Below are positions 42,385 through 51,146 of a stretch of 64,000 nucleotides of DNA, piece after piece. The stretch's first letter is position 1. Every line of letters starts with the position of its first letter. The translations under genes and the position numbers were made by a program. Below the pieces are notes generated by a model, which had not been told where the DNA came from, did no database searches, and saw only the letters and a program-made list of their open reading frames with translations. Origin of the DNA: JAVVHH01 sp965276815 (GTDB lineage: Bacteria > Pseudomonadota > Alphaproteobacteria > Acetobacterales > Acetobacteraceae). The DNA lies in assembly GCA_965276815.1 (NCBI GenBank), contig CBDIBE010000009.1, forward strand, positions 532,587-596,586. The letters run 5' to 3'.

Positions 42385-43628
42385 TAGACGAACCTTCCCG
42401 CGACGGCGGAGTCCACGCAGCGCTCCATTGAGGCGAGGGTGGGTTTGTAACCGTAACCGCCGATGATGTTGACGAGCTTGGCCGAGTTGGTCAGCAGGTT
42501 GCGCCAACCATTCGCCTCGGCGAGCTCGCGGGCGTAGCTCTGGTAGAAGCAGACGCCGGAGAGCAAGACGGCGCCGGAGGCCTCGATGCGATGCGTGAGG
42601 CCCATGCGGTCGGCGGCGTGCTTGATCTCGGGGGCGGTGGCGACGAGCAAGGTGGTGGCCAGGTCGACACGGCGGCCGTCCAGGAGAGCGGCGACTTGCT
42701 GCAGCTCGTAGAGCGAAAGCTGCGGGGCGGAAAACACGACGACATCCACCTTGTCCTGGTCGGGCGCGTAGCTGGCAAAGAGGCGGTCGTACTCGGCGCG
42801 GTCGACGCGCAGCGGCTCGGGCATCGGGCCATCGAACAGATCGGCGGCGCGGGCGCATTCCGGGGTGATCCCGGCCATGTGGAACATGGCGACCGAGCCG
42901 AAGCTCGCCATTGCTGCACCGAAATGCTTCAGCGCGTCGGAGCCTGGCGCCGCGTCGATGCCCTCGACGACCGGGACGGCCCAGTAGCTGCCGGCGTGGC
43001 GGCCGACGATGCCGCCGAGCGCGCCCCATTCGGAGAGGTCGCGCGGCGGAGCCGCCACGGCGACGCGGCAGGTGCCGCGGCGGCCGCTCTCGAGATGGTA
43101 GCCGTAGCGCGGCGTGCGGCCGGTCAACCCGGCGGCGAGGGCGGAGGGGCCGCCTTCAAAATTGCTCCGCGCGCCGAGCACGCTGTTGCAGTAGATGGTG
43201 ACGCCGGTGTCGCCCATCGCCAGATGCTCGCCCGAGGTCGGCGGCATGATGGTCTGGTAGTTGATGCAGGTGTCGGTCATGAGCACGCCGAGGGCCCGGA
43301 AAGCGTCGATGGCGCGCTGTTCCAGTTGCGCCATAAGGTCGGTTTGCTTGATGCGCCGATACGCCGCGAAATCGACGCCGCGCGGGTCGGTGATGGTGGG
43401 GATGCGGACCCGGCACTCGCTCTCCGGCGCGGCGGCGAGGCCTTCGAGGAAGCGCACGCCGGCCTCGCCGAGCGATTCGGTGTCGCCCATGATGTGGGCT
43501 TGCGTCACCTCCACCATGTCCGACGCGTCGAAGAAAGCGCCGACTTGGATTTGATGCTCGATCGCCCAGCGGCAGACGCTGCCGAAGGCGCCTTGCCGCA
43601 TCGCTTGCTCTTCATCGGTCAGTCGCAT
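42384..43628 (-). CDS. Aconitase X catalytic (large, DUF521) subunit
   Basis: 414 residues. It carries SGEHLAMGDTGVTIYCNSVL, GARSNFEGGPSALAAGLTGR and TPRYGYHL, the AcnX core. Cys residues in TDTCINYQ, SGVCFYQS and MERCVDSAV are positioned to hold the iron-sulfur cluster. AcnX enzymes dehydrate small hydroxy acids or hydroxyproline. The substrate here is open. The gene lies 18 bases after the GMC pseudogene in an operon headed by a sulfatase, so a hydroxylated carboxylic acid released from a sulfate ester is possible. Confidence 0.9.
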   Translation of the reverse strand: MRLTDEEQAMRQGAFGSVCRWAIEHQIQVGAFFDASDMVEVTQAHIMGDTESLGEAGVRFLEGLAAAPESECRVRIPTITDPRGVDFAAYRRIKQTDLMAQLEQRAIDAFRALGVLMTDTCINYQTIMPPTSGEHLAMGDTGVTIYCNSVLGARSNFEGGPSALAAGLTGRTPRYGYHLESGRRGTCRVAVAAPPRDLSEWGALGGIVGRHAGSYWAVPVVEGIDAAPGSDALKHFGAAMASFGSVAMFHMAGITPECARAADLFDGPMPEPLRVDRAEYDRLFASYAPDQDKVDVVVFSAPQLSLYELQQVAALLDGRRVDLATTLLVATAPEIKHAADRMGLTHRIEASGAVLLSGVCFYQSYARELAEANGWRNLLTNSAKLVNIIGGYGYKPTLASMERCVDSAVAGRFV

Positions 43629-43646
43629 CGCTTGGGCTCCTTGGGT

Positions 43647-44268
43647 TCACGCCGCCTGCCGCACGAGGTCAGCGCCCTTCTCGCCGATCATGATGGCGGC
43701 GGCTTTGGTGTTGCCGGAGACGACCGTCGGCATGATCGAGGCGTCGATCACCCTGGCGATGGCCCGCTTCGACGGCGCCGGCGATGAAGGCGTCGTGCAG
43801 GACGTGCTGCATCTTCAGGTCGGAGACATCGAGCGGGCCGCCGATGCCGTGGTAGTCGTCCTCGCCGCGCTCCTGGTGCTCGGCCTTGCGGAAGTAGGGC
43901 AGCACGTCATCGTAGGACCAGCCGGCGTTGCCCATCTGCCGCCAGAGGTCGAAATCGGCCGCTTGTCCGCGGACGTAGATCAGGCCGTTGATGGAACTCG
44001 AGCCGCCCAGCACCTTGCCGCGAGGCCAGATCAGGCTGCGGCCGTTGAAGCCGGGCACGGGCTCGGTCTCGAAGCCCCAGCTCAGCTTGGGGTTGTAGAC
44101 GTTGCGGAAGAACCCGGCGGGGACGTGGATCGAGGGATCGCGGTCGCGCCCGCCGGCTTCAAGGAGCAGGACCTTGGTGGCCGGGTCGGCGGAGAGGCGG
44201 TTGGCCAGTACGCAGCCGGCGGAGCCCGCACCGACGATGACGTAATCGGCCTCTTCTGTCCAAGTCAT
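43647..44268 (-). pseudogene. GMC-family FAD oxidoreductase with a large internal deletion
   Basis: The first 170 residues are normal GMC: FAD motif VIVGAGSAGCVLANRL, then the RGKVLGGSSSINGLIYVRG signature. Near 43765, after DAFIAGAVEAG, the reading jumps into another frame that encodes RVIDASIMPTVVSGNTKAAA and IMIGEKGADLVRQAA, the canonical GMC C terminus. Some 330 residues between are gone, including the catalytic His region, and the C-terminal part is out of frame. The original enzyme was probably a choline-dehydrogenase-like alcohol oxidase. Confidence 0.88.
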
Positions 44269-45770
44269 TGCGGGAAGCCAACCATCTTGTCAGGGGCGAT
44301 GGGCGGCGGGACTGGGTAATGCAGGCCGCGCTGGCCGGACCAACCGCGGTCCGGCTTCGCGATGTAGGGCCCGGGGTCGAAGCCAATCAGTTGGTCCGCC
44401 ATGGCCCAATTCTTCTCGAGATCGGTACCCCACAACGAGCCGCACAGTGTTCGGACCAGGCCGGCGCGGATCTCGGCATAGGCCGGATCGTCGGCGACAT
44501 TGCGTAGCTCGGCCGGATCGGTCTCCAGGTCGAAGAGCTGGAGGACGTTGCCGGCCGGATACCAGATCAGCTTGTGACGCCCGTCACGCAGCATCCGGGT
44601 CGCGCCGTTATTCTCCAGGCAGTCGCCATATAGATAGGATCGGCGCGCGGCGCCCACCATGGAGGTGCCTTCGACCGTGGTGGGCACCGGCGCGCCGGCC
44701 AGGCCGAGCAGCGTCGGCATCACGTCGGCGAGGCCGACGAGGCGGTCATCCACCGCGCCGGGCGGAAGGCGCGTGTCGCCGGCCGGACCGGCCAGGATCA
44801 TCGGGATGCGGGCGGAGCCCTCGTAGTAGAGGCGTTTCGCGTAGAGGCCGAAATCGCCCAGCATGTCGCCGTGGTCGGCGGTGAACGCGATGATCGTGTC
44901 GTCGAGCAGGCCTTCCTCGCGCAGCGTGCCGAGGACGACCCGGAACTGGTGATCGATGTGCGTGCACAGCGCGTAGAAGGCGCGCCGCGCCTCGCGCAAC
45001 ACGTCGGGCGGCAGCATCCGCCAGTAGTTGCGGCACATCTTCAGCGTGAACGGGAGTGAGTCCGGATCGTCGCACCAATCCGCCCAGAGCGCCGGCGGCG
45101 GCTCGAACTGTCGGTAATAGTCCACGTAGATCGAGAGCGGCGTCAGCGGCGGGTGCGGATGGGTGTAGGACAAATACCAAAAACTTGGACGCGTGGGGTC
45201 GCGGCGCTTGATGACCCGGCACATGGTCTGCGTCGCCCAGTTGGTGCCGTGGCACTCCTCCTCGAGATGCCAGGGGCGGTGCATGTAATTGTTGTTGTTC
45301 ATGCCGCCGGCGAATTGCTGGCCGACATGGCCGCGGTCGGCGAGGAACATCTCGTAATCGTCGATGCTGCCGAATTGCGGGCGGCCCTCTTCCGCCAGCA
45401 GCGCATCATCGAAGCCGATGCGGTCGCGCGGCGGATAGACGTGCAGCTTGCCGACGCAATAGGCCTGGTAACCGGCGTCGCGGAAGGCTTGCGGCAGGGT
45501 GGCGAGGCCTTCGGGCATCGGATTGACGGTATCGAACACGCGGTCGCCATGCGTACGGGTTGGGGTGCCGGTCATCAGCGTCCGGCGGGCCGGGATGCAG
45601 ATCGGGCACTCGGAATAGGCGCGTGTGTAGCGCACGCCGTTGCGGGCCAATTGGTCCAGCGTCGGCGTTTGCAGGACCGGGTGCCGTGCGGCGCCCAAGA
45701 AGCTGCCGGGCCATTGGTCGGCCGTTACGAGAAGGACGTTCGGCCCGCCTCGTGTGGCTTGCATCGACAT
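44265..45770 (-). CDS. Sulfatase (type I, Cys-type formylglycine-dependent)
   Basis: 501 residues from ATG 45770 (ATG 45764 is also possible). Metal-binding NVLLVTADQW opens the fold. Cys58 lies in CIPAR, the C-x-P-x-R signature converted to formylglycine. GKLHVYPPRDRIGFDD and FTADHGDMLGDFGLYAKR complete the alkaline-phosphatase-type site. There is no signal peptide, so it is cytoplasmic and would act on imported substrate. The family also contains phosphonate monoester hydrolases and choline-sulfatase-like enzymes. It heads the leftward operon, and its frame stays open upstream only as an antisense shadow of the TRAP genes. Confidence 0.9.
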   Translation of the reverse strand: MSMQATRGGPNVLLVTADQWPGSFLGAARHPVLQTPTLDQLARNGVRYTRAYSECPICIPARRTLMTGTPTRTHGDRVFDTVNPMPEGLATLPQAFRDAGYQAYCVGKLHVYPPRDRIGFDDALLAEEGRPQFGSIDDYEMFLADRGHVGQQFAGGMNNNNYMHRPWHLEEECHGTNWATQTMCRVIKRRDPTRPSFWYLSYTHPHPPLTPLSIYVDYYRQFEPPPALWADWCDDPDSLPFTLKMCRNYWRMLPPDVLREARRAFYALCTHIDHQFRVVLGTLREEGLLDDTIIAFTADHGDMLGDFGLYAKRLYYEGSARIPMILAGPAGDTRLPPGAVDDRLVGLADVMPTLLGLAGAPVPTTVEGTSMVGAARRSYLYGDCLENNGATRMLRDGRHKLIWYPAGNVLQLFDLETDPAELRNVADDPAYAEIRAGLVRTLCGSLWGTDLEKNWAMADQLIGFDPGPYIAKPDRGWSGQRGLHYPVPPPIAPDKMVGFPQ

Positions 45771-45914
45771 TCCCGGCGTTCCCCCAAACGGCTTTGCGCA
45801 AGGATGCCGAAAATCCGGCGGGACGCAATGGACGGCAGGAAAGCGAGATGCCATGGTTCGAACAAAGCGGATCGCGGAAGAACGCCGGGGATGGAACGGG
45901 AACCACATTTCAGC
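45771..45914. promoter_or_regulatory. Divergent promoter region between sulfatase and TRAP genes
   Basis: The 144-base gap must drive both operons. It contains a perfect TTGCGCAA palindrome at 45794-45801 that could be an operator. I could not identify convincing -35/-10 pairs. No regulator gene is adjacent. Confidence 0.35.
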
Positions 45915-46928
45915 ATGCATGCAACGATTTCGCGGCGAGGGTTGATCGGGGCCGCCTCGCTCGCGGCGTTGGGCGGGCCGGTTTGGGCGGCGGAAGCCGA
46001 ATTTACGCTGCGGCTTTCCACCTGGGGTGCGCCGGGCGTGCCGCAGGTTTCGGTTTACGTTCCGGAATTTACCAAACGCGTGCAGGAGGCGAGCCACGGC
46101 CGCATCACGGTGCAGCACTACCCGGCCGGGTCGCTGGTCAAGGAGACGGATGTCGCCACCGCGATCCAGGCCAGGGTGGTGGATATCTCGCTGTCGGAGA
46201 TCGGGACCTGGGCCGCGTCGGTGCCGACGGCGGCGCTGCTGAACACCATCCTGTTCGCGCCCACCGATGCGGGCTTCGCGGCGGCGATCGGGCCGGGCAC
46301 GAAGCTCTATCAGGCGCTGGGCGAGGATCTGGCGCGGCACGGCGGGATCCTGCTTGGCACGATCGACAATGGCGCGCCCACCGTCGTCTCGCGCGATCCG
46401 ATCAACGGGCCGCAGGATTTCCGTGGCAAGACGGTGCGGGTCTACGACCGGCTCACGTCGCAGATCGTGCAGACGCTCGGCGGCGCGCCGTCGACGATCC
46501 AGGTCAGCGATGTCTATCCGGCGTTGGAGCGGGGGACGGTAAAGGCGGCGATCGGCGGGCTGCAGGGGGCGGCCGGGCTGAAGGAGTACGAGGTCGCCAA
46601 GTATCTGCTGCTGACGAATGGCGTGTTCGGGACCGGGACCACCTTCTACGTGATGGCGAAGGCGTCGATGGCGGCGCTGCCGGCCGATTTGCAGAAGGTG
46701 GTGGTCGAGGCCGGCGAGGAAGCGGGCAAGATCGCCAATGACGCGGTCGTGGCCGCGCTGTTGCGGTTGCGCGAGGAGATGGCGGCGCATGGGATGACGG
46801 TGACCGAGCTGCAGCCGGGCTCGCCGCCGTACAGCGCGTTCGTCGCCGCGCTGAAGCCGCTGGCCGACCAGCAGGCCGCAAAGTTCCCGCCGGGGTTGCT
46901 GCAGGAACTGCATGATGCAAGAGGCTGA
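45915..46928 (+). CDS. TRAP transporter substrate-binding protein (DctP family)
   Basis: 337 residues from ATG 45915 (ATG 45891 would add eight residues). The signal peptide SRRGLIGAASLAALGGPVWA carries twin arginines and may use Tat. The mature protein has FTLRLSTWGAPGVPQVSVYV, the conserved DFRGKTVRVYDRLTSQ region and a VYPALERGTVKAAIGG block as in DctP proteins binding carboxylates through an arginine. It is followed by both membrane subunits, so the transporter is complete. Confidence 0.9.
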   Translation: MHATISRRGLIGAASLAALGGPVWAAEAEFTLRLSTWGAPGVPQVSVYVPEFTKRVQEASHGRITVQHYPAGSLVKETDVATAIQARVVDISLSEIGTWAASVPTAALLNTILFAPTDAGFAAAIGPGTKLYQALGEDLARHGGILLGTIDNGAPTVVSRDPINGPQDFRGKTVRVYDRLTSQIVQTLGGAPSTIQVSDVYPALERGTVKAAIGGLQGAAGLKEYEVAKYLLLTNGVFGTGTTFYVMAKASMAALPADLQKVVVEAGEEAGKIANDAVVAALLRLREEMAAHGMTVTELQPGSPPYSAFVAALKPLADQQAAKFPPGLLQELHDARG

Positions 46929-47466
46929 GCTGGCGGACGGCGATCCGCCGGAGCTGCCTGCATCGACATCACCGCAACGCTTTGCCACCGGGCTGACGAT
47001 GGTGGCGCGCTGGCTCTGCGCGCTTGCGGCGGTCATCGCCGTATTGCTGCCGCTGCCCGTGTTCTACGAGGTCGTGATGGACCAGTTGCAGCAGCCGCCG
47101 ATTTGGGTGTTCGAGACGACGGGCTATGCGATCATCATGATCGCCTTTGCGGCCAGCGGGTTTGCCCTGAAGACCGGGCATCATTTTAGGGTCACCCTGC
47201 TGCCCGATCACTTCCCGGCGCTCGATGCGCCGCTGCAGCGGTTCGCCGGGCTGCTGGAGCTGGGGTTCGGGCTGATGCTGCTGATCGCGGGCGCGGAGCA
47301 AGCGCTGAGCGCGTGGGCGGAGGACACGACGTCGGACACGCTGCTGGCGGTGCCGCTGTTCTGGCCACAGCTTGCGTTCCCGATCGGCGGCTTCGCCATC
47401 GCGCTGCAGGGGCTCGCGCATGTGCTCGATCCGCGGCGGCACCGGATGCACGATGCTCACACCTGA
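46912..47466 (+). CDS. TRAP transporter small membrane subunit (DctQ family)
   Basis: 184 residues, starting inside the 3' end of the binding-protein gene (17-base overlap). Four hydrophobic segments can be followed, starting LCALAAVIAVLLPLPVFYEV and including YAIIMIAFAASGFALKTGHH, typical of DctQ with its conserved G-x-x-x-(K/R)-x-G-x-H loop. A longer than usual charged N terminus of about 30 residues precedes the first helix. Confidence 0.87.
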   Translation: MMQEAELADGDPPELPASTSPQRFATGLTMVARWLCALAAVIAVLLPLPVFYEVVMDQLQQPPIWVFETTGYAIIMIAFAASGFALKTGHHFRVTLLPDHFPALDAPLQRFAGLLELGFGLMLLIAGAEQALSAWAEDTTSDTLLAVPLFWPQLAFPIGGFAIALQGLAHVLDPRRHRMHDAHT

Positions 47467-48745
47467 TACGCAGGTCCTGCTCGTCGGGGCGGCGATGTTC
47501 GGGCTGATGGCGATCGGCATCCCGATCTTCATTTCGATCGGTGCTGCCGCGTTTGCCGGGCTGTGGATGGTGTTCGGGCTCGAGCAGGGGATGGTGGATT
47601 TCGTCTCCTTTCTCTGGCAGAGCCTGAATAGTTTCGAGCTGGTGACGATCCCGCTATTCGTGCTGGCCGCGATGCTGGTGCAGGAGGCGGAGGTCGGGGA
47701 TGAGCTGTTCGACTTCGCCAAGGTCTGGGTGGGATCGACGCCGAACGGGCTTGGGGTGGCCGTCATTCTGACCTGCGCGATCTTCGCGGGGATCACCGGG
47801 TCGAGCCCGGTGACGGCGGTGACGGTTGGGCTGATCGCGCTGCCGGCGCTGGCGCGGGAGGGGTATCCGGAGCGCACGCGCGGCGCGCTGGTCGCGGCGG
47901 GGGGGACGCTGGGGATCCTGCTGCCGCCGAGCGTGCCGCTGATCATCTACGGGGTGATCACGCAGACCTCGATCGGCAGCCTGTTCATCGCGACGATCAT
48001 CCCCGGCTTGTCGCTGGCGCTGCTGTTCTGCCTCTACATGATGCTGGTCGCGCGGCCGCGGCTGCAGGCGGCTTCGTATAGCTGGGTGCAGCGGATCGCG
48101 GCGCTGCGGCGGGCGGCGCCGGTGGTGGCGCTGCCGGTGTTCATCGTGGTCTCGATCTATCTGGGGCTGGTCACGCCGACTGAGACCGGGGCGGTGGCCG
48201 CGGTCTATGTGCTCATTCTGGGCTTGGTGCGGCGCCGGCTGACGCTGAGGCGGATCGTGCGGGCGGCGCGGGCGGCGGCGCTGACGTCGTCCATGCTGCT
48301 GATGATTTTCGGGATGGGCTCGGTGTTCGCGCGCTACACGGCGATCCTGCAATTGCCGCAGCGGATCGCCGCCGCGGTGGCGCATATCGAGGGCGGCCCG
48401 CTCCTGGTATTCACCGGGATCGTGGTGGCGGATTTGATCATGGGGACGTTCCTCGAGTCTGGGGCGCTGACGATCCTGACGATCCCGATCTTCTTTCCGG
48501 TGGCCACCGCGATCGGGCTCGACCCGGTGCAGTTCGGCGTGATGGTCGCGGTCAACCAGGAGATCGCGCAGATCCACCCGCCGGCCGGGCTGAACCTGGT
48601 GACGGTATCGTCGATCTCCGGCATCCCGCTGACCCGGATGATGCTCAGCATCCTGCCGTTCATCGCGATCGAGCTGGTGATGATCTATCTGCTGTACTTC
48701 TTCCCGGCACTGACGCTGTATTTGCCTGCGCAGATGATGCATTGA
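47453..48745 (+). CDS. TRAP transporter large membrane subunit (DctM family)
   Basis: 430 residues from ATG 47453, overlapping DctQ by 14 bases. Multiple membrane helices with the DctM/IT-superfamily motifs IFAGITGSSPVTAVTVGLIA, GGTLGILLPPSVPLIIYGVI and the second-repeat GTFLESGALTILTIPIFFPV. It moves the substrate with Na+ coupling. The following DUF3604 gene starts in its stop codon, so all four genes form one transcript. Confidence 0.92.
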   Translation: MLTPDTQVLLVGAAMFGLMAIGIPIFISIGAAAFAGLWMVFGLEQGMVDFVSFLWQSLNSFELVTIPLFVLAAMLVQEAEVGDELFDFAKVWVGSTPNGLGVAVILTCAIFAGITGSSPVTAVTVGLIALPALAREGYPERTRGALVAAGGTLGILLPPSVPLIIYGVITQTSIGSLFIATIIPGLSLALLFCLYMMLVARPRLQAASYSWVQRIAALRRAAPVVALPVFIVVSIYLGLVTPTETGAVAAVYVLILGLVRRRLTLRRIVRAARAAALTSSMLLMIFGMGSVFARYTAILQLPQRIAAAVAHIEGGPLLVFTGIVVADLIMGTFLESGALTILTIPIFFPVATAIGLDPVQFGVMVAVNQEIAQIHPPAGLNLVTVSSISGIPLTRMMLSILPFIAIELVMIYLLYFFPALTLYLPAQMMH

Positions 48746-51096
48746 TGAACTACTTGCCGGAGCATATGGGGACGGCCACGATCGAGCTCGCGGGGCCGTT
48801 CGAGGCGGGTTCGTTCGCAACGCTGACCTTGACCTATTCGGCCGGGCTGTTCGGGATCGACGATAGCGGGCATCTCAAGATCAGTTGGCGCAGCACCTCC
48901 GATATGGGCTGGCCGCAATTCGATCGGCCGGCCGCGGCGAATTACACGACGGTGCGGGCCAGTAATGGCGCTGTCCTGGAGACGCGGGTCGATCGGGTAA
49001 ATATTCGGCCGTGGAGCAACACGGTGTTCATCCGGGTCGGGCGCGGGTTCCTGCGGCGCGGTGAGACGATCACGCTGGTGTTTGGCGACCGCTCGGGCGG
49101 CTCGCCGGGGTTGCGGCTGCAGACAAATTGCGAGGGGACGTTCGAGTTCAAGGTGTTCGTGGATGCGTTCGCGACCTACGCGTTCACCGAGTTGCCGCGC
49201 TCGCCGGAGATCGCGCTGGTTGCCGGACCGGCGGCGCGGTGGAAGGCGATCCTGCCGACGCTGACGGTGGCCGGGTCGGCGTTCCGGCTGGCTATTCTGG
49301 CGGAAGATCGGTGGGGCAATCCGACGACGCAGGCGGATGCGACGTTGGCTCTGGCAGCTTCGGGTCCCGTCGAGGGGCTGCCTGAGACGGTCACGCGGCG
49401 AGCCGGCGATGGAGCGCTGGTGATCGAGGGGCTTACGGCGGAGCCGGGCGATCTGAGCGTCGTGCTGCTCGATGCGGACGGCCACGAGGTGGCGCGTGCG
49501 AACCCGACGCGGGTCGTGGCGGCGGCGCGGCGGCGGCACTTCTGGGGCGATCTGCACGGGCAGAGCGAGGAGACGATCGGGACCAATTCGGCGGAGGATT
49601 ATTTTCGTTACGCGCGGGATTGGGCGTTCCTCGACATCGTTGGCCATCAAGGCAATGATTTTCAGATCACCGATGCGTTCTGGGCTGAGCTGAACCGGTT
49701 GATGGCGGCGTTCCACGCGCCGGGACGGTTCGTGACGGTGCCGGGATATGAGTGGTCCGGCAATACCGGGATGGGCGGGGACCGGAACGTGTTTTTCATG
49801 CAGGAAGGGCGGCCGATCCGGCGGTCCTCCAGCATACTGGTGGACGGGGATGGTGCGTCCGACCAGTACACGGCCGATGGGCTGTTCGCGGCGCTGCAGG
49901 GCGAGGATGCGGTGGTGATCGCGCATGTCGGCGGGCGTTACGCCGATATTGCGGTGAGCCATGATCCCCGGCTGGAGCGGGCCGTCGAGGTGCATTCGAC
50001 TTGGGGCACCTTCGAGTGGCTGCTGCATGATGCGTTCGCGCTCGGCTACCGGGTGGGCGTGGTGTGTCATAGCGACGATCATAAGGGGCGTCCCGGCGCG
50101 ACCCGGCCCGGGGCGTCGCATTTCGGGGCGATCGGCGGGCTGACTTGCTATCTGATGGCGGAGCTGAGCCGGGAGGCCGTGTTCGAGGCGCTGCGCCGGC
50201 GGCGGCATTATGGCACGACGGGGACACGGATGTTCCTTTCGGTAACTGGGGTTTTTGCATCGCCCGTCATAATCCGCGACGAGAACGTGCCGGGGACGGA
50301 TGTCGTCATGGGCGATATCGTGCAGCCTGGCGGCGTTGCGATGCGGCTGCGCGTGGAGGCGATCGGGTCGGCGGATATCGAGCGGATCGACGTGTTCCAC
50401 GGGGCGGCGCTGGTGCAGACGGTGCGGCCGTTCGCGCTTGAGGATTGTGCGCGCCGGGTCAGGGTGATGTGGGAGGGGGCGGAGTATCGCGGGCGCGGGC
50501 GGGAGGTGCTGTGGAGCGGCCGGCTGACCGTGCATGGCGGCCGGTTCAGCCGGGCGGCGGCGGTAAATTTTCTCAATCCCGAGCTGCCGTTGGAGACCGT
50601 TGTGCCTGGGCAGGAACTCGCCTGGCGTTCGGTGACGACCGGCAATATGGCCGGGATCGACCTCTGGCTCGAGGACGAGGAGGGGGTCGAGATCGCGGTC
50701 GAAACCAATCTGGTCAGCGGTCGTTTCGCCGCCGCCGATATCGGGATCGAGGATACGGTGCTGGACGCGGGCGGGCTGGGGCGGCGGTTGCGCCTCTACC
50801 GGCTGCCGGAGGCGATGGCGGCGGGCGCGCTTGGCTTCGAGCACGAAGTGACATTTGGCGGCGGCGCGGACCTGCCGGTCTATGTGCGGGTGACGCAGCA
50901 GGACGGGCATCGGGCGTGGTCGAGCCCGATCTATCTCGTGGCCGACGCCGGGCAGGTCGCCGCGGCAAGCAGTCGCACCACCTCCTCGCGGCCCAGCACC
51001 ACGGGCAGGTTGCGCGGGTGCGCCACTCGGACCAGCTTGCGCGCCAAATCGGGCCGGTCGAGCGTATTGGTGAAAAGCAACCGTGGCGCTGAGTGA
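48745..51096 (+). CDS. DUF3604 family protein (PHP-like metallohydrolase)
   Basis: 783 residues from ATG 48745. About 260 N-terminal residues look like beta-rich domains. Then HFWGDLHGQS (His265, Asp269, His271) gives an H-x-x-x-D-L-H metal motif as in PHP phosphoesterases, followed by FLDIVGHQGND, a VHSTWGTFEW segment and HSDDH at 442-446. No signal peptide is visible. The function of DUF3604 is unknown. The last 50 or so residues (after SSPIYLVA at about 50940) are Ser/Arg-rich and lie opposite a recombinase fragment, so the natural C terminus appears to have been replaced. Confidence 0.85.
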   Translation: MNYLPEHMGTATIELAGPFEAGSFATLTLTYSAGLFGIDDSGHLKISWRSTSDMGWPQFDRPAAANYTTVRASNGAVLETRVDRVNIRPWSNTVFIRVGRGFLRRGETITLVFGDRSGGSPGLRLQTNCEGTFEFKVFVDAFATYAFTELPRSPEIALVAGPAARWKAILPTLTVAGSAFRLAILAEDRWGNPTTQADATLALAASGPVEGLPETVTRRAGDGALVIEGLTAEPGDLSVVLLDADGHEVARANPTRVVAAARRRHFWGDLHGQSEETIGTNSAEDYFRYARDWAFLDIVGHQGNDFQITDAFWAELNRLMAAFHAPGRFVTVPGYEWSGNTGMGGDRNVFFMQEGRPIRRSSSILVDGDGASDQYTADGLFAALQGEDAVVIAHVGGRYADIAVSHDPRLERAVEVHSTWGTFEWLLHDAFALGYRVGVVCHSDDHKGRPGATRPGASHFGAIGGLTCYLMAELSREAVFEALRRRRHYGTTGTRMFLSVTGVFASPVIIRDENVPGTDVVMGDIVQPGGVAMRLRVEAIGSADIERIDVFHGAALVQTVRPFALEDCARRVRVMWEGAEYRGRGREVLWSGRLTVHGGRFSRAAAVNFLNPELPLETVVPGQELAWRSVTTGNMAGIDLWLEDEEGVEIAVETNLVSGRFAAADIGIEDTVLDAGGLGRRLRLYRLPEAMAAGALGFEHEVTFGGGADLPVYVRVTQQDGHRAWSSPIYLVADAGQVAAASSRTTSSRPSTTGRLRGCATRTSLRAKSGRSSVLVKSNRGAE
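50955..51083 (-). pseudogene. Tyrosine recombinase (phage-integrase family) fragment
   Basis: 43 minus-strand codons encode RLLFTNTLDRPDLARKLVRV and HPRNLPVVLGREEVVRLLAAA. This is the linker and first helix of the catalytic domain in IS91-associated and phage-like tyrosine recombinases, where LPVVLS-x-EEV-x-RLL is characteristic. None of the R-H-R-Y catalytic residues remain. It lies wholly within the antisense strand of the DUF3604 3' end. Confidence 0.6.
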
Positions 51097-51130
51097 ACGA
51101 CGTAACCCTTGACTCCCACCAGCAACAAAT

Positions 51131-51145
51131 GTTCCTCTTTTGTTC
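51131..51145. promoter_or_regulatory. LexA-type SOS box (GTTC-N7-GTTC)
   Basis: GTTCCTCTTTTGTTC matches exactly the GTTC-N7-GTTC LexA box of alphaproteobacteria. It ends one base before the ATG of the hypothetical gene at 51147. In the other direction it would precede the recombinase fragment. Which transcript it controls, if any, is not clear. Confidence 0.55.
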
Positions 51146-51146
51146 G

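Noticed and set aside
44265..47036. 923-codon minus-strand frame extending the sulfatase upstream
   Set aside because: The part beyond 45770 lies antisense to the TRAP genes and is Arg/Gln/Ala rich without similarity. The sulfatase fold is complete from 45770.
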